Source of the DNA: Streptomyces sp. NBC_00414
GTDB lineage: Bacteria > Actinomycetota > Actinomycetes > Streptomycetales > Streptomycetaceae
Reading direction: 5' to 3'
NCBI RefSeq assembly: GCF_036038375.1
Contig: NZ_CP107935.1
Span: forward strand, 9,920,001 to 9,984,000
DNA length: 64,000 nucleotides
The translations under genes were made by a program, and so were the position numbers. Below the pieces are notes generated by a model, which was given only the letters and a program-made list of their open reading frames with translations, did no database searches and was not told where the DNA came from. Below, one piece after another: positions 25,306 to 33,406 of the stretch (position 1 is its first letter; each line of letters begins with the position of its first letter).

Positions 25306-25763
25306 CAGGCGGGCCCGAAGTGGACGTCCTGGTGGTTGTGGTCGCCGATCTGCAGTGCGGTGGGGCCGCTGAACGTGTTGCCGGACACCGCGCCCCGGCC
25401 GGAGGTCCGCGCCGCGCACTCGTCCGCCAGGGAACGCAGTTCCGCGACGAAGCGGTCGCGCTCGGCCTGCTCCAGGTTCTCCAGAAACGTCTCGAACCGC
25501 CCCTGCCAGAGGCCCACTTGGAGGTCGCGGACCCGCGCGGACTCCTCCTCGCCCGCCGCGTCCAGCACGGCGGCGGTCCGGTCGAGCCGCTCCAGGGTGT
25601 CGCTCTCCCGGGCGGGGTCGCCGCGGCCCAGCAGGGTGGCGCACCGCTCCCGGAAGGTGGTCCACAGGTCCGTGCCCGCGCTCTGCACCACCGCCATACC
25701 CCCGGCCGCGGCCGCAGCCGTCATCGCCTCCGCCAGCATTCCTCGTATCCCCCCGCCTGGCAT
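25305..25763 (-). CDS. Small helical protein with C-terminal RHIM-like motif, likely effector partner of the NACHT protein
   Basis: 152 residues. The N-terminus (about 9-30) is Ala/Gly-rich and hydrophobic (MLAEAMTAAAAAGGMAVVQ). Residues 30-120 are predicted helical and charged (DLWTTFRERCATLL, RDRFVAELRSLADECAAR). The C-terminus (128-148) has GNTFSGPTALQIGDHNHQDV, nearly the same as the N-terminal motif of the downstream NACHT protein. This order matches the bacterial Bell-type effectors with C-terminal amyloid signalling sequences, and fungal HET-S/HeLo proteins: a membrane-active helical domain plus a C-terminal amyloid motif. No homology to a named domain can be proven by eye. ATG 25763 is used; ATG 25739 is an alternative that would start at the hydrophobic segment. 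Confidence 0.75.
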   Translation of the reverse strand: MPGGGIRGMLAEAMTAAAAAGGMAVVQSAGTDLWTTFRERCATLLGRGDPARESDTLERLDRTAAVLDAAGEEESARVRDLQVGLWQGRFETFLENLEQAERDRFVAELRSLADECAARTSGRGAVSGNTFSGPTALQIGDHNHQDVHFGPA

Positions 25764-25966
25764 CCGTCAGGTCCCGGTCCGGACCATAACCGTTCCCCGG
25801 CGCGTGAACCATACGATCCGGCAGTTCCCCCGACCCCACTCCGACCCGGCAGCCCCCATCGCCCGTTGGCGCGCGAAGTCGCCCACCAGTCAAGGCGGTT
25901 GGGCGCCGGCCTACCCGGCACCACACCCGCGTCGGCCTGTACGAGGACGAGCGGGGCGGTGTTCTC

Positions 25967-26563
25967 CTACTCCGCCGGGGCCTGTTTCGGTGCCACACGG
26001 ACGTGTGCGCGTTCGCCCTGTCTCCCGATGAGACTCAGGAACTCGACGGGGCCGGCGTCGGTGGCCCCGAACCAGTGCGGGGTGCGCGTGTCGAACTCCG
26101 CCGCCTCCCCGGACCTGAGGATGAGGTCGTGCTCCCCGAGGACGAGGCGGAGCGTTCCGTTGAGGACATAGACCCAGTCGTAGCCCTCGTGGGTGCGCAG
26201 GTCGGGTTCGGCGTCGTCGTGCCCGGTCGGGAGGACGAACTTGTAGGCCTGGATCCCGCCGGGCCTGCGGGTCAGCGGCAGGACGACCGCGCCGCCGGCG
26301 CCGGAGATGGGACGCAGATTGATACGCGGGTCGCCCGTGGGCGGCGCATCGACGAGCTCGTCGATCGTGACCCCATGGGCGCGAGCGAGCGGAAGCAGCT
26401 GCTCCAGCGTGGGGCGCCGCAGGCCCGCCTCCAGCCGGGACAGAGTGCTGGTGGAGATGCCGGTCTCCGCGGCGAGGTCGGCGAGGGTGACACCCCTGTT
26501 CAGCCGAAGACGCTTCAACCTCGGTCCGACGGCGTCCAGAGTGCGGTCGATCGCTTCATCCAT
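25967..26563 (-). CDS. XRE-family HTH regulator with C-terminal cupin domain
   Basis: 198 residues. The HTH is at about 15-68 (RLKRLRLNRGVTLADLAAETGISTSTLSRLEAGLRRPTLEQLLPLA). The cupin is at about 110-190 (HEGYDWVYVLNGTLRLVLGEHDLILRSGEAAEFDTRTPHWFGA). This is the common SutR/PuuR-like architecture, in which the cupin senses a small molecule. The ATG at 26563 has GGCGGG directly upstream, and the frame beyond it runs into the octamer repeat. It is divergent from a methyltransferase gene, which is the obvious candidate target. Confidence 0.9.
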   Translation of the reverse strand: MDEAIDRTLDAVGPRLKRLRLNRGVTLADLAAETGISTSTLSRLEAGLRRPTLEQLLPLARAHGVTIDELVDAPPTGDPRINLRPISGAGGAVVLPLTRRPGGIQAYKFVLPTGHDDAEPDLRTHEGYDWVYVLNGTLRLVLGEHDLILRSGEAAEFDTRTPHWFGATDAGPVEFLSLIGRQGERAHVRVAPKQAPAE

Positions 26564-26623
26564 CCCGCCATTTTGCCATTCGGCAACAAGGTTTGCCCAT
26601 CCGCACTGTCCTCGGCACGGTGG

Positions 26624-26663
26624 CACAGGAACACAGGAACACAGGAACACAGGAACACAGGAG
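26624..26663. repeat. Octamer tandem repeat (CACAGGAA) in a divergent promoter
   Basis: Four exact copies of CACAGGAA (26624-26655) and a fifth with the last base changed (CACAGGAG). It sits in the 152-base space between the XRE-cupin gene (minus) and the methyltransferase gene (plus), where repeat length could alter promoter spacing. Confidence 0.9.
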
Positions 26664-26715
26664 CGCACCCGCAGCGGGGTGACGCGGACGTGGTGGGCGA
26701 AGTGTGGAGGGTGAC

Positions 26716-27354
26716 GTGGTGACGCACGGATTCGACAAGGAATTCTGGGAACGGCACTGGCGACAGGGGCCGGCCGGCGGTCCCGCGTCCATGGGCGGCA
26801 ACCCGCCGAACCCGTACCTCGTCGGTGAGGCCGGTGGCCTGACGCCGGGCAGGGCCCTGGACGCGGGATGCGGCAGTGGCGCCGAGGCGATCTGGCTCGC
26901 CTCCCGCGGCTGGCACGTCACCGCGGCCGACATCTCGTCCGAGGCCCTGGCACGGGCGGCCGAGCGCGCGGCGTCGAGCGGTGCCTCCGAGAGTCTGCGG
27001 TGGGTCGAGGCGGATCTGGGCGTCTGGAGCCCGGACACGCGGTTCGACCTGGTCACGACCCACTACGCCCACCCGGCCATGCCTCAGCTGGACTTCTACG
27101 ACCGTATCGCCGGATGGGTGGCCCCCGGCGGCACACTCCTCATCGTGGGCCATCTGCACACCTCGGGCTCCACCGGCCACGGACACCACCAGCCTGCCGA
27201 GGCGTCGACCACCTCCGCGGCCGTCACCGCACGCCTGGACAGCGCGGAGTGGGAGATCGTCACCGCCGAAGAGCGCGTCCGCACGCTCACCGGCCACGGG
27301 GGCCGAACGACCCCCCTCGACGACGTCGTCGTACGCGCCACCCGCCGCCCTTGA
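26716..27354 (+). CDS. Class I SAM-dependent methyltransferase
   Basis: 212 residues. SAM-binding motif I is ALDAGCGSGAEA at about 47-58; motif II is VTAADISSEALARA, followed by LRWVEADLGVW and FDLVTTHYAH. The start FDKEFWERHW and the small size resemble thiopurine or tellurite-resistance-like methyltransferases, but the substrate is not predictable. GTG 26716 and 26719 both follow a GGAGG. It is divergent from the XRE-cupin regulator. The last residues are coding up to TGA at 27354. Confidence 0.88.
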   Translation: MVTHGFDKEFWERHWRQGPAGGPASMGGNPPNPYLVGEAGGLTPGRALDAGCGSGAEAIWLASRGWHVTAADISSEALARAAERAASSGASESLRWVEADLGVWSPDTRFDLVTTHYAHPAMPQLDFYDRIAGWVAPGGTLLIVGHLHTSGSTGHGHHQPAEASTTSAAVTARLDSAEWEIVTAEERVRTLTGHGGRTTPLDDVVVRATRRP

Positions 27355-27466
27355 TCACACCCGTCCCGAGCCGATGAGCCGCTGAGCCGCCGAGCCCCAT
27401 TGCTTCGGCGTCGATGACCCCTGCCCTCTCTAGCCGAACCCCCCGGGTGTTCTCGAAAGGAACCCA

Positions 27467-29059
27467 GTGAGCACGAACCTGTCCTCGGGCGCGCAGACTC
27501 CCGACCCGACCATCCATGACCCACGACAACGGCGGACCGTCCTGGTCGCGGTCTGTATCGCGCTCATGGCCGTCATCGCCTCGGTGTCCGGGCTGAACGT
27601 CGCGCAGCCGGAGCTGAGCGTCGCGTTCGACGCCTCGCAGACCGAGGTCCTGTGGTTCATCAACCTCTACACCATCACTCTGGCCGCGCTGCTGCTGCCG
27701 CTCGGCGCGCTGGGCGACCGGTGGGGACGCAGGCCGATGCTGATCGCCGGCCTGGTCGTCTTCGGTGCGGCGAGTGCCGTGGCAGGCCTTGCCACGTCGT
27801 CCGAGATCATGCTCGCCGCGCGCTTTCTGAGCGGCGTCGGGGCAGCGATGATCATGCCGGTCACCCTGTCGGTCATCACCTCGACCTTCCCGGACGAGGA
27901 GCGCTCCAAGGCGATCGGCGTGTGGACCGGCGTCGCCGGCGGTGGCGGCATTCTGGGGATGTACCTGTCGGCCGTTCTGGTCGACCTGGCGAGCTGGCGG
28001 TGGCTCTTCGTTCTGCCGGTCGTGCTCGTCGTCGTGGCCATCGGCATGGCCCTTCGGTCCGTCCCCAACTCGCGTGAGGCGTCGAAGCACCCGTTCGACG
28101 CCGTCGGTTCGCTGTCGTCCGTGGTCGCGGTGGTCGGCCTCGTCCTCTTCCTCCACGAGGGCCCTCAACGAGGCTGGACCGCGCCGGAGACAGTACTGAG
28201 CCTCCTCGTCGGCATCGTCACCGCCGTCGGGTTCGTGGCGTGGGAGCTGCGCCGACAGGCTCCGCTTCTCGACGTCCGCCTGTTCCGACAGCGAGGGCTC
28301 GCGAGTGGTTCGGTGTCGCTCCTGACGGTCTTCGGTGTGCAGGCGGGGATCTTCGTGGTCCTCTTCCCGTTCTTCCAGGCGGTGCTCGGCTGGTCCGGCC
28401 TCCGCTCCACCCTGGCGCTCATGCCGATGGCGCTGCTGATGATGGTCGCCTCCGGCCTCGCCCCGCGGGCAGCCGCGCGCATCGGCAGCCGCTCGACGAT
28501 GGCCGCGGGGATATTTCTGGGCGGCGCGGGACTGGTCCTCATGGCCATCCTCGTCTCCGTCGACGGCGGCTATCTCTCCATCCTCCCCGGCATGCTCGCC
28601 ATGGGCCTCGGCATGGGCCTGACGATGACGCCCTCCACCGAGGCCATCACCACCGCCCTGCCACGTGAGCGTCAAGGTGTCGCGTCCGCGCTCAACGACG
28701 TCACCCGGGAGTTCGGCACAGCGCTCGGCGTCACGCTGCTCGGAGCGGTCCTGACCGCGGGCTATCGCAGCGCCATCGACTCCCGGCTCGACGGCGTGCC
28801 GGACGACGCGGCCGACACCGCCCGCGAGGGCGTCGCCAACGCGCTCGCGGCCGCCGACGGGGCCGGCGCCCAGGCGCGGGCGCTGACCCGGGCCGCCCAG
28901 GAATCCTTCGTCGACGGCTGGCAGCAGGCCATGTGGGCAGGTGCGGTGGTCATGGCCGTTCTGTTCGTCTACGTGCTCGCGCGAGGTCCGCAGCAACGGC
29001 CGCAGGGCTCCGGCGGCAGCAGCGGTGACTCCGACGACGCAGCCGTCGACCTGCGCTGA
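27467..29059 (+). CDS. DHA2-family MFS drug exporter (14 TM)
   Basis: 530 residues with fourteen predicted membrane helices. MFS motif A is present (LGDRWGRRPML) and motif C-like glycines (GVAGGGGILGMYLSA) mark it as a proton-driven antiporter of the EmrB/QacA group. The C-terminus is a short hydrophilic tail. GTG 27467 has AAGGA upstream. The substrate cannot be inferred. The gene stands between a methyltransferase on the same strand (112 bases) and a convergent operon. Confidence 0.93.
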   Translation: MSTNLSSGAQTPDPTIHDPRQRRTVLVAVCIALMAVIASVSGLNVAQPELSVAFDASQTEVLWFINLYTITLAALLLPLGALGDRWGRRPMLIAGLVVFGAASAVAGLATSSEIMLAARFLSGVGAAMIMPVTLSVITSTFPDEERSKAIGVWTGVAGGGGILGMYLSAVLVDLASWRWLFVLPVVLVVVAIGMALRSVPNSREASKHPFDAVGSLSSVVAVVGLVLFLHEGPQRGWTAPETVLSLLVGIVTAVGFVAWELRRQAPLLDVRLFRQRGLASGSVSLLTVFGVQAGIFVVLFPFFQAVLGWSGLRSTLALMPMALLMMVASGLAPRAAARIGSRSTMAAGIFLGGAGLVLMAILVSVDGGYLSILPGMLAMGLGMGLTMTPSTEAITTALPRERQGVASALNDVTREFGTALGVTLLGAVLTAGYRSAIDSRLDGVPDDAADTAREGVANALAAADGAGAQARALTRAAQESFVDGWQQAMWAGAVVMAVLFVYVLARGPQQRPQGSGGSSGDSDDAAVDLR

Positions 29060-29115
29060 CGCACGGCGAGGAGTGAACGCCGGCCGCCGGTCGCTGCGAG
29101 GAACCGTGCTGCCGC

Positions 29116-29967
29116 TCAGGCACTCGGTTCCCGGACGATCGAGACGATGTCCAGCACGGCACTCGTCAAAGCCGCGTCTCCGTAGGTTGTCGCCCGGCCG
29201 CGCGCTGTCGGTACGGATATGCCGCGCGTGGCCAGCCGCCACAGGGTGTCCGCGTCGATCTCCACTTTCGCTGCCACCACGGCGGGCGGGTCGTCGGCCA
29301 GGGCCCAGCGGTCGCTGTGGCGTACCGCGGCCCACCGACCACCGGCGGGGCCGGGTACGCGTACACGGACCGTCGTGCCCACCGGTGCCGGGGTCCGGCA
29401 CAGGGTCTGGGGAAGAGCGCGCATGAACGTGTCGAGGACAGGGTGGAGCAGTTGCGGTTCGGCGGCGCCGGGCCGGCCGACGGCATCGCGTATCTGCTGC
29501 TGATGGACCCAGAACTCGGAGAATTCGCGGGCGATGTCCAGCCAGAGCGGTGCCTGCACTCCGGGAGCGGCCCAGGAGACGTCCAGCCCGGCGGGGTCGC
29601 TCAGCTGCCGGCTCGACCAGGCGGCGTCCAACCGCGCTCCCAGGTGGGCCAGCAGGTCGGTCATCAGCCGAGGACTGATCTGCCGCGCCGTCCGGACGAA
29701 GTCCTCGTTGGTTCGGGTCAGGAAGGCCGCCAGGGTCTCATCCGGGCCGAAGTCCGGCCCGGGGTGACCGTCGCGGCCCGCGGACAGGCGTCGGACGTAG
29801 TCGTGCAGGATGTGTCCCGCCACGTCATGCACGGCCCAGCCGGGGCAGACGGTCGCACGGGACCATTCGTCGGGGCCGAGCGCGTCCAGCAGGTCGACCA
29901 GCGCGCCCCGCTCGACCGGGAACAGCGGTCGGACGTCCAGCGGCGGCCCGAGCCAGGTCCAGTCCAT
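29116..29967 (-). CDS. Maleylpyruvate isomerase-family, mycothiol-dependent protein
   Basis: 283 residues with the DinB/MDMPI four-helix signature EWSRATVCPGWAVHDVAGHILHD, whose histidines are metal ligands, and a C-terminal MDMPI domain (DTLWRLATRGISVPTARGRATTYGD). Members use mycothiol as cofactor for isomerisation or conjugation. The exact reaction is unknown. ATG 29967 follows PWSTLP; no strong ribosome site is visible, so GTG 29994 is possible. It is the last gene of the MarR-controlled operon (hydrolase stop 61 bases upstream). Confidence 0.85.
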   Translation of the reverse strand: MDWTWLGPPLDVRPLFPVERGALVDLLDALGPDEWSRATVCPGWAVHDVAGHILHDYVRRLSAGRDGHPGPDFGPDETLAAFLTRTNEDFVRTARQISPRLMTDLLAHLGARLDAAWSSRQLSDPAGLDVSWAAPGVQAPLWLDIAREFSEFWVHQQQIRDAVGRPGAAEPQLLHPVLDTFMRALPQTLCRTPAPVGTTVRVRVPGPAGGRWAAVRHSDRWALADDPPAVVAAKVEIDADTLWRLATRGISVPTARGRATTYGDAALTSAVLDIVSIVREPSA

Positions 29968-30028
29968 CGGCAGAGTGGACCACGGGGCCGCCACCGCCCA
30001 CCACGGCTTTTCCCAGCCCGTCGAGAAA

Positions 30029-30877
30029 TCAGGCGAGGAACTCGGTGGTGACCTCGACGAACCAGCGCGGATCCTCCTCGGCGACGAAGTGCCCCGTCGA
30101 CGCGACCTCGCTCCGCAGACTCTCCGCGTACGGCGCCAGCGCCTCGGCAGTTGCTGCGCCGGAGTGGCTCGTGCCGATGGCCAGGACGGGCATGGACAGT
30201 GGCCGGTCGGCCAGCAGGGCACGGTTCTCCCGCCCGTCCTCCAGGAGCGTGCGGTAGTGCTCGAAGCCACCGCGCAGCCGCTCCCGCCCGGTGTACGACT
30301 CCGCGTACGCGGCGAGGTCGTCGGGGCTGAAGGTGCCGGGGTTGGACATAGCGGTGAAAGTGGCGGTGATGAACTCCAGTTCGTGCCCGTCGAAGAGCAT
30401 TTCGGCCACGTGAGGAGTCATGAAGAAGCCGAAGTGCCACATGCCGCCCTCGGCGACGTTCATCGCCTCCTCCAGTCCGAGCCCCGGCAGCAGCGCGTCG
30501 ACCAGGATGAGCCGGTCGGGGTGGGCGGCTGCCCATGCCAGGGCGACCATCGCTCCGATGTCGTGGCCGGCCACGGCCACCGGACCGGTGAGGCCGAGTT
30601 CTTTGAGGACTCCCCGCATGTCACGTGCCTGGTTGGTCTTGGTGTAGCCGGCCTCGGGGCGATCGCCGGCGCCGGTGCCCCGCAGATCGGGTACCACCAC
30701 CGTGTGCCGCTCGGCGAGGGCCGGCAGCACGCGTGCCCATGCGCGCGAGGTCTGCGGCCAGCCGTGGAGCAGGACCAGAACCGGGCCGCTGCCGCCGACA
30801 GCGACGGAGAGATGGGTCCCGTTGGTCGGGATCCTGCGGACCTCGAACTTTTCCGGAACCCAGTTGGAAGCCGGCAT
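30029..30877 (-). CDS. Alpha/beta hydrolase, epoxide hydrolase-like
   Basis: 282 residues. The oxyanion-hole motif HGWPQT is at 38-43, the nucleophile elbow is AGHDIGA with D106, and the C-terminal histidine lies in STGHFVAEE. An aspartate nucleophile points to epoxide hydrolase or haloalkane dehalogenase chemistry rather than an esterase. The start ATG at 30877 has AAAGAGAG upstream. It is 12 bases behind the NAD-epimerase-like gene, hence in the same operon. Confidence 0.9.
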   Translation of the reverse strand: MPASNWVPEKFEVRRIPTNGTHLSVAVGGSGPVLVLLHGWPQTSRAWARVLPALAERHTVVVPDLRGTGAGDRPEAGYTKTNQARDMRGVLKELGLTGPVAVAGHDIGAMVALAWAAAHPDRLILVDALLPGLGLEEAMNVAEGGMWHFGFFMTPHVAEMLFDGHELEFITATFTAMSNPGTFSPDDLAAYAESYTGRERLRGGFEHYRTLLEDGRENRALLADRPLSMPVLAIGTSHSGAATAEALAPYAESLRSEVASTGHFVAEEDPRWFVEVTTEFLA

Positions 30878-30889
30878 GAGAGCTCTCTT

Positions 30890-31819
30890 TCAGTTCACTC
30901 GGTTCACTGGTGGGTGTGAGGGGGCGGCGAGTTTCCGCAGGCGTGCCGCACCGATCGTCGACAGCATGTCGGTGTGCTCGGGGCGCCATCCCAGTTCCTG
31001 CTGCGCGCACACCGAACGCAGTCGGCTGGAGGCCGCCATGACGAGTGCCCCGAACTCGCCCCAGACCAGGGCCGCTTCCTCCGGTGTGAGGCTGCGAGTG
31101 TCGCAGCCGAGGTCATCGGCGACTCTCTCCGCGATCCATCGGTTGGGCACTTCCCCGGCCACCGCGTGGTACAGCCCTCCCGGGCGTCCCGCTTTCGACG
31201 CGAGGTCGAACAGGCGGGTCACGTCGTCGATGTGGACGTGGCTGTAGGCGTTCAGTCCGGTCCCGACGTAGCAGGCCGCCCCGGTCGCGGCGACCGACTG
31301 ATAGGTCATCGGTACGTGGCCGTGGTCGCCAGGACCCCAGATGAGGCCGGGACGGACGACCATGGCGCGCAGCCTGTCGGAGGCGGCGCCCAGCACGGTG
31401 TCCTCGGCGGCCTTGCGGGCGATCGCCAGGGGTTCGACGACGAAGGGGTCGTGTTCGGCGAAACTGTCCTGGCTCCAGGCGCCCGCGGTGCGCTGCAGAA
31501 GCACACCGCTGCCGGAGAGGAAGACCAACGTCTTGCCCGTTCCCGCCATGGCGCGGGTCAGCCGGTCGACCGTCGCCGTCTCCAGTGCCGGGTCGGCCTG
31601 CGCCGCATAGAGGACGGCATCGGCCCGTAAAGCCGCGTCGATCGTGGCGGAGCGCCTGGAATCCAGGTCGGCGGCCACCGGGGTGATCCCGTCGGCGGAG
31701 AGGGCGACCGCCGCGGCGCCGGTGCGGGCCAGACCGGTGACCTGGTGCCCGCGGGCGGTCAGATGCCGTGCGAGGGCACCGCCGACGAAGCCGGTGGCAC
31801 CGATGACGAACACGTTCAC
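30890..31819 (-). CDS. NAD-dependent epimerase/dehydratase-family protein
   Basis: 309 residues. The Rossmann glycine motif GATGFVGGALARHL is at the N-terminus; the middle has LVFLSGSGVL and a VVRPGLIWGPGDHG segment typical of extended SDRs. The usual YxxxK appears replaced (EPLAIARKAAED), so the activity may be atypical, or it may act as an NAD(P)H-binding reductase. GTG 31819 has GAGGAA upstream. It lies 11 bases behind the SDR gene. Confidence 0.87.
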   Translation of the reverse strand: MNVFVIGATGFVGGALARHLTARGHQVTGLARTGAAAVALSADGITPVAADLDSRRSATIDAALRADAVLYAAQADPALETATVDRLTRAMAGTGKTLVFLSGSGVLLQRTAGAWSQDSFAEHDPFVVEPLAIARKAAEDTVLGAASDRLRAMVVRPGLIWGPGDHGHVPMTYQSVAATGAACYVGTGLNAYSHVHIDDVTRLFDLASKAGRPGGLYHAVAGEVPNRWIAERVADDLGCDTRSLTPEEAALVWGEFGALVMAASSRLRSVCAQQELGWRPEHTDMLSTIGAARLRKLAAPSHPPVNRVN

Positions 31820-31830
31820 AGCGCCGTTCC

Positions 31831-32583
31831 TCAGCCGGGCAGAGAGCTGAGCTCGCCGCCGTCGGCGAACAGGACGGAGCCGTTCACGTAACTGCTCGCC
31901 GGGCCGACCAGGAACGAGACGATGTCGGCGATCTCGCCGGGATCGCCCGCCCGGCCGCGCGCGTTGGTCCTGTCCAGGACCGCGATGTGCTCGCCGAACA
32001 TCGCCGAGGTGCCCTCCGTGTGCACGGGACCCGGAGACACGGCGTTGACCCGCACGCCCGACGGGCCGAACTCGGTTGCCCAGTAACGGGTGAGGACCTC
32101 CACCCCGGCCTTGGAGGCACCGTAGGCCGCGCCGACCGGAGCGGGCGTGCGCGCCGCACTCGACCCGACCAGCACGATCGAACCCCCTCCGCGCCGGACC
32201 ATGGCGGGCGCGAGAGCACCGACCAGCAGGAACGGGGCCCGGGTGTTGACCGCGATGTGCCGGTCGAAATTCGCCGCGTCGGTCGCGGGGGTCGGTACGA
32301 ACTCGTACAGGCCCGCGTTGCTCACCAGGATGTCCACGTCGCCGGCCTGCGAGGCCAGGCGCAGCGTGTCCTCGGCGTCGGTGAGATCGGCGGCGATGAA
32401 GCGGGCGGTGCCACCGTCGTGCGCGATCTCCTTCACCAGGGCCTCGCCGCGGCTTCGGTCCCGCCCGTGCAGGACGACCTCGGCCCCCTGCCGGGCCAGG
32501 CTCTGCGCGACGGCCTTGCCGATGCCCGACGTCGCTCCCGTCACCAGTGCGGTGCTGCCCCGCAAAGCAGTGCTGCTGTTCAT
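31831..32583 (-). CDS. Short-chain dehydrogenase/reductase
   Basis: 250 residues with a full set of classical SDR motifs: TGATSGIG (15-22), NAG in SNAGLY, catalytic Ser in VGSSAA, YGASK for the Tyr/Lys pair, and VNAVSPGPV after it. It should reduce or oxidise an alcohol or ketone with NAD(P)H. ATG 32583 has AGGGA upstream. It is the first gene of a four-gene operon divergent from the MarR repressor, with the promoter and operator at 32652-32692. Confidence 0.93.
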   Translation of the reverse strand: MNSSTALRGSTALVTGATSGIGKAVAQSLARQGAEVVLHGRDRSRGEALVKEIAHDGGTARFIAADLTDAEDTLRLASQAGDVDILVSNAGLYEFVPTPATDAANFDRHIAVNTRAPFLLVGALAPAMVRRGGGSIVLVGSSAARTPAPVGAAYGASKAGVEVLTRYWATEFGPSGVRVNAVSPGPVHTEGTSAMFGEHIAVLDRTNARGRAGDPGEIADIVSFLVGPASSYVNGSVLFADGGELSSLPG

Positions 32584-32651
32584 CGCAGTCCCTCTTGTCA
32601 TTGTCACGGCGCGTCAGCGTGCGGATCACCCGGACGGCGCCCTTGCTCAAT

Positions 32652-32679
32652 CAACTATGCACGACAGATGTTCTGTCAA
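32652..32679 (-). promoter_or_regulatory. Vegetative-type promoter of the SDR operon
   Basis: On the minus strand TTGACA (32679-32674) and TAGTTG (32657-32652) are separated by 16 bases. This is a good HrdB-type promoter about 70 bases before the SDR start. Its -35 element lies inside the operator palindrome at 32664-32692. Confidence 0.7.
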
Positions 32680-32692
32680 CAAGAACATCTGT
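32664..32692. promoter_or_regulatory. MarR operator (11-base inverted repeat)
   Basis: ACAGATGTTCT (32664-32674) and AGAACATCTGT (32682-32692) are perfect arms around a 7-base spacer. Binding here would cover the -35 element of the SDR operon and lie just upstream of the divergent MarR gene (start 32723; possible -10 TACATT near 32710), so it can control both. Confidence 0.85.
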
Positions 32693-32722
32693 GGAGAAGC
32701 CTTTAGGTGCTACATTGGGCGG

Positions 32723-33226
32723 GTGAGCGCATCGACTTCCGAAAACGACGGCCGGCGCGGCGAGGTCGATGACCTGGCGCTGGGTACCGACCTGGGCTGG
32801 GCGATCCGCATGGTCTCCGCCGCGTTCAGCCGCGTCGCCACCGAATCCGTCTCCGAACTGCCCGGAGGGCCGCGCGGCTATCTCGTACTGGTGGCTCTGG
32901 CCGGCGGCGAACCGCCCTCACAACTCGCCCTCGCCAAAGAGGTCAGCCTCGACCGGACCGTGATGACGTACCTGCTCGACGACCTGGAAGCGCATGAACT
33001 CGTCACGCGAAGGCCCGACCCTCGCGACCGGCGTGCACGCCAGGTACTCATCACCGACACCGGCCGCGCCCGGCTCAAGCAGGTGCGACGCGGTCTGTCG
33101 GCCGCTGAGGGGCGCCTCCTCGCCGATCTGAGCGACCGGGACGCCGAAGAACTGCGCACTCTCCTCTCCCGTGTCGCGCAGACCGCTCAGCGAGAGTCGC
33201 TCGCCCCTGAAGAAGCGGACTGCTGA
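32723..33226 (+). CDS. MarR-family transcriptional repressor
   Basis: 167 residues with the MarR winged helix: PPSQLALAKEVSLDRTVMTYLLDDLEAHELVTRRPDPRDRRARQVLITDTG is the recognition helix and wing (about 65-115), flanked by dimerisation helices. The DPRDRRARQV wing is canonical. GTG 32723 follows GGGCGG. The palindrome at 32664-32692 is the likely operator for autoregulation and for repression of the SDR/epimerase/hydrolase/isomerase operon. The ligand is probably a phenolic or reactive electrophile, by analogy. Confidence 0.92.
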   Translation: MSASTSENDGRRGEVDDLALGTDLGWAIRMVSAAFSRVATESVSELPGGPRGYLVLVALAGGEPPSQLALAKEVSLDRTVMTYLLDDLEAHELVTRRPDPRDRRARQVLITDTGRARLKQVRRGLSAAEGRLLADLSDRDAEELRTLLSRVAQTAQRESLAPEEADC

Positions 33227-33406
33227 GAGACGGCGCAGCGCGCGGCACGGCGGCGGCGTCGGCCAGGGGCTGTCCTGGCGATCTTCTGTTGCCGTTGGCC
33301 CTTGGACACCGCGAACAGGGAAGTCGACTGAGCCTCGTGGAAGCCCTCGATGTCTGCGCCTGCCGCTACGGTTTGGCCGTTCATGATCTCCAGGGAGGGC
33401 AGCTCG

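Noticed and set aside
27287..29401. 704-codon open frame on the minus strand
   Set aside because: It is antisense to the DHA2 exporter, has Arg/Gly/His-rich composition and no domain; a GC-rich shadow frame.
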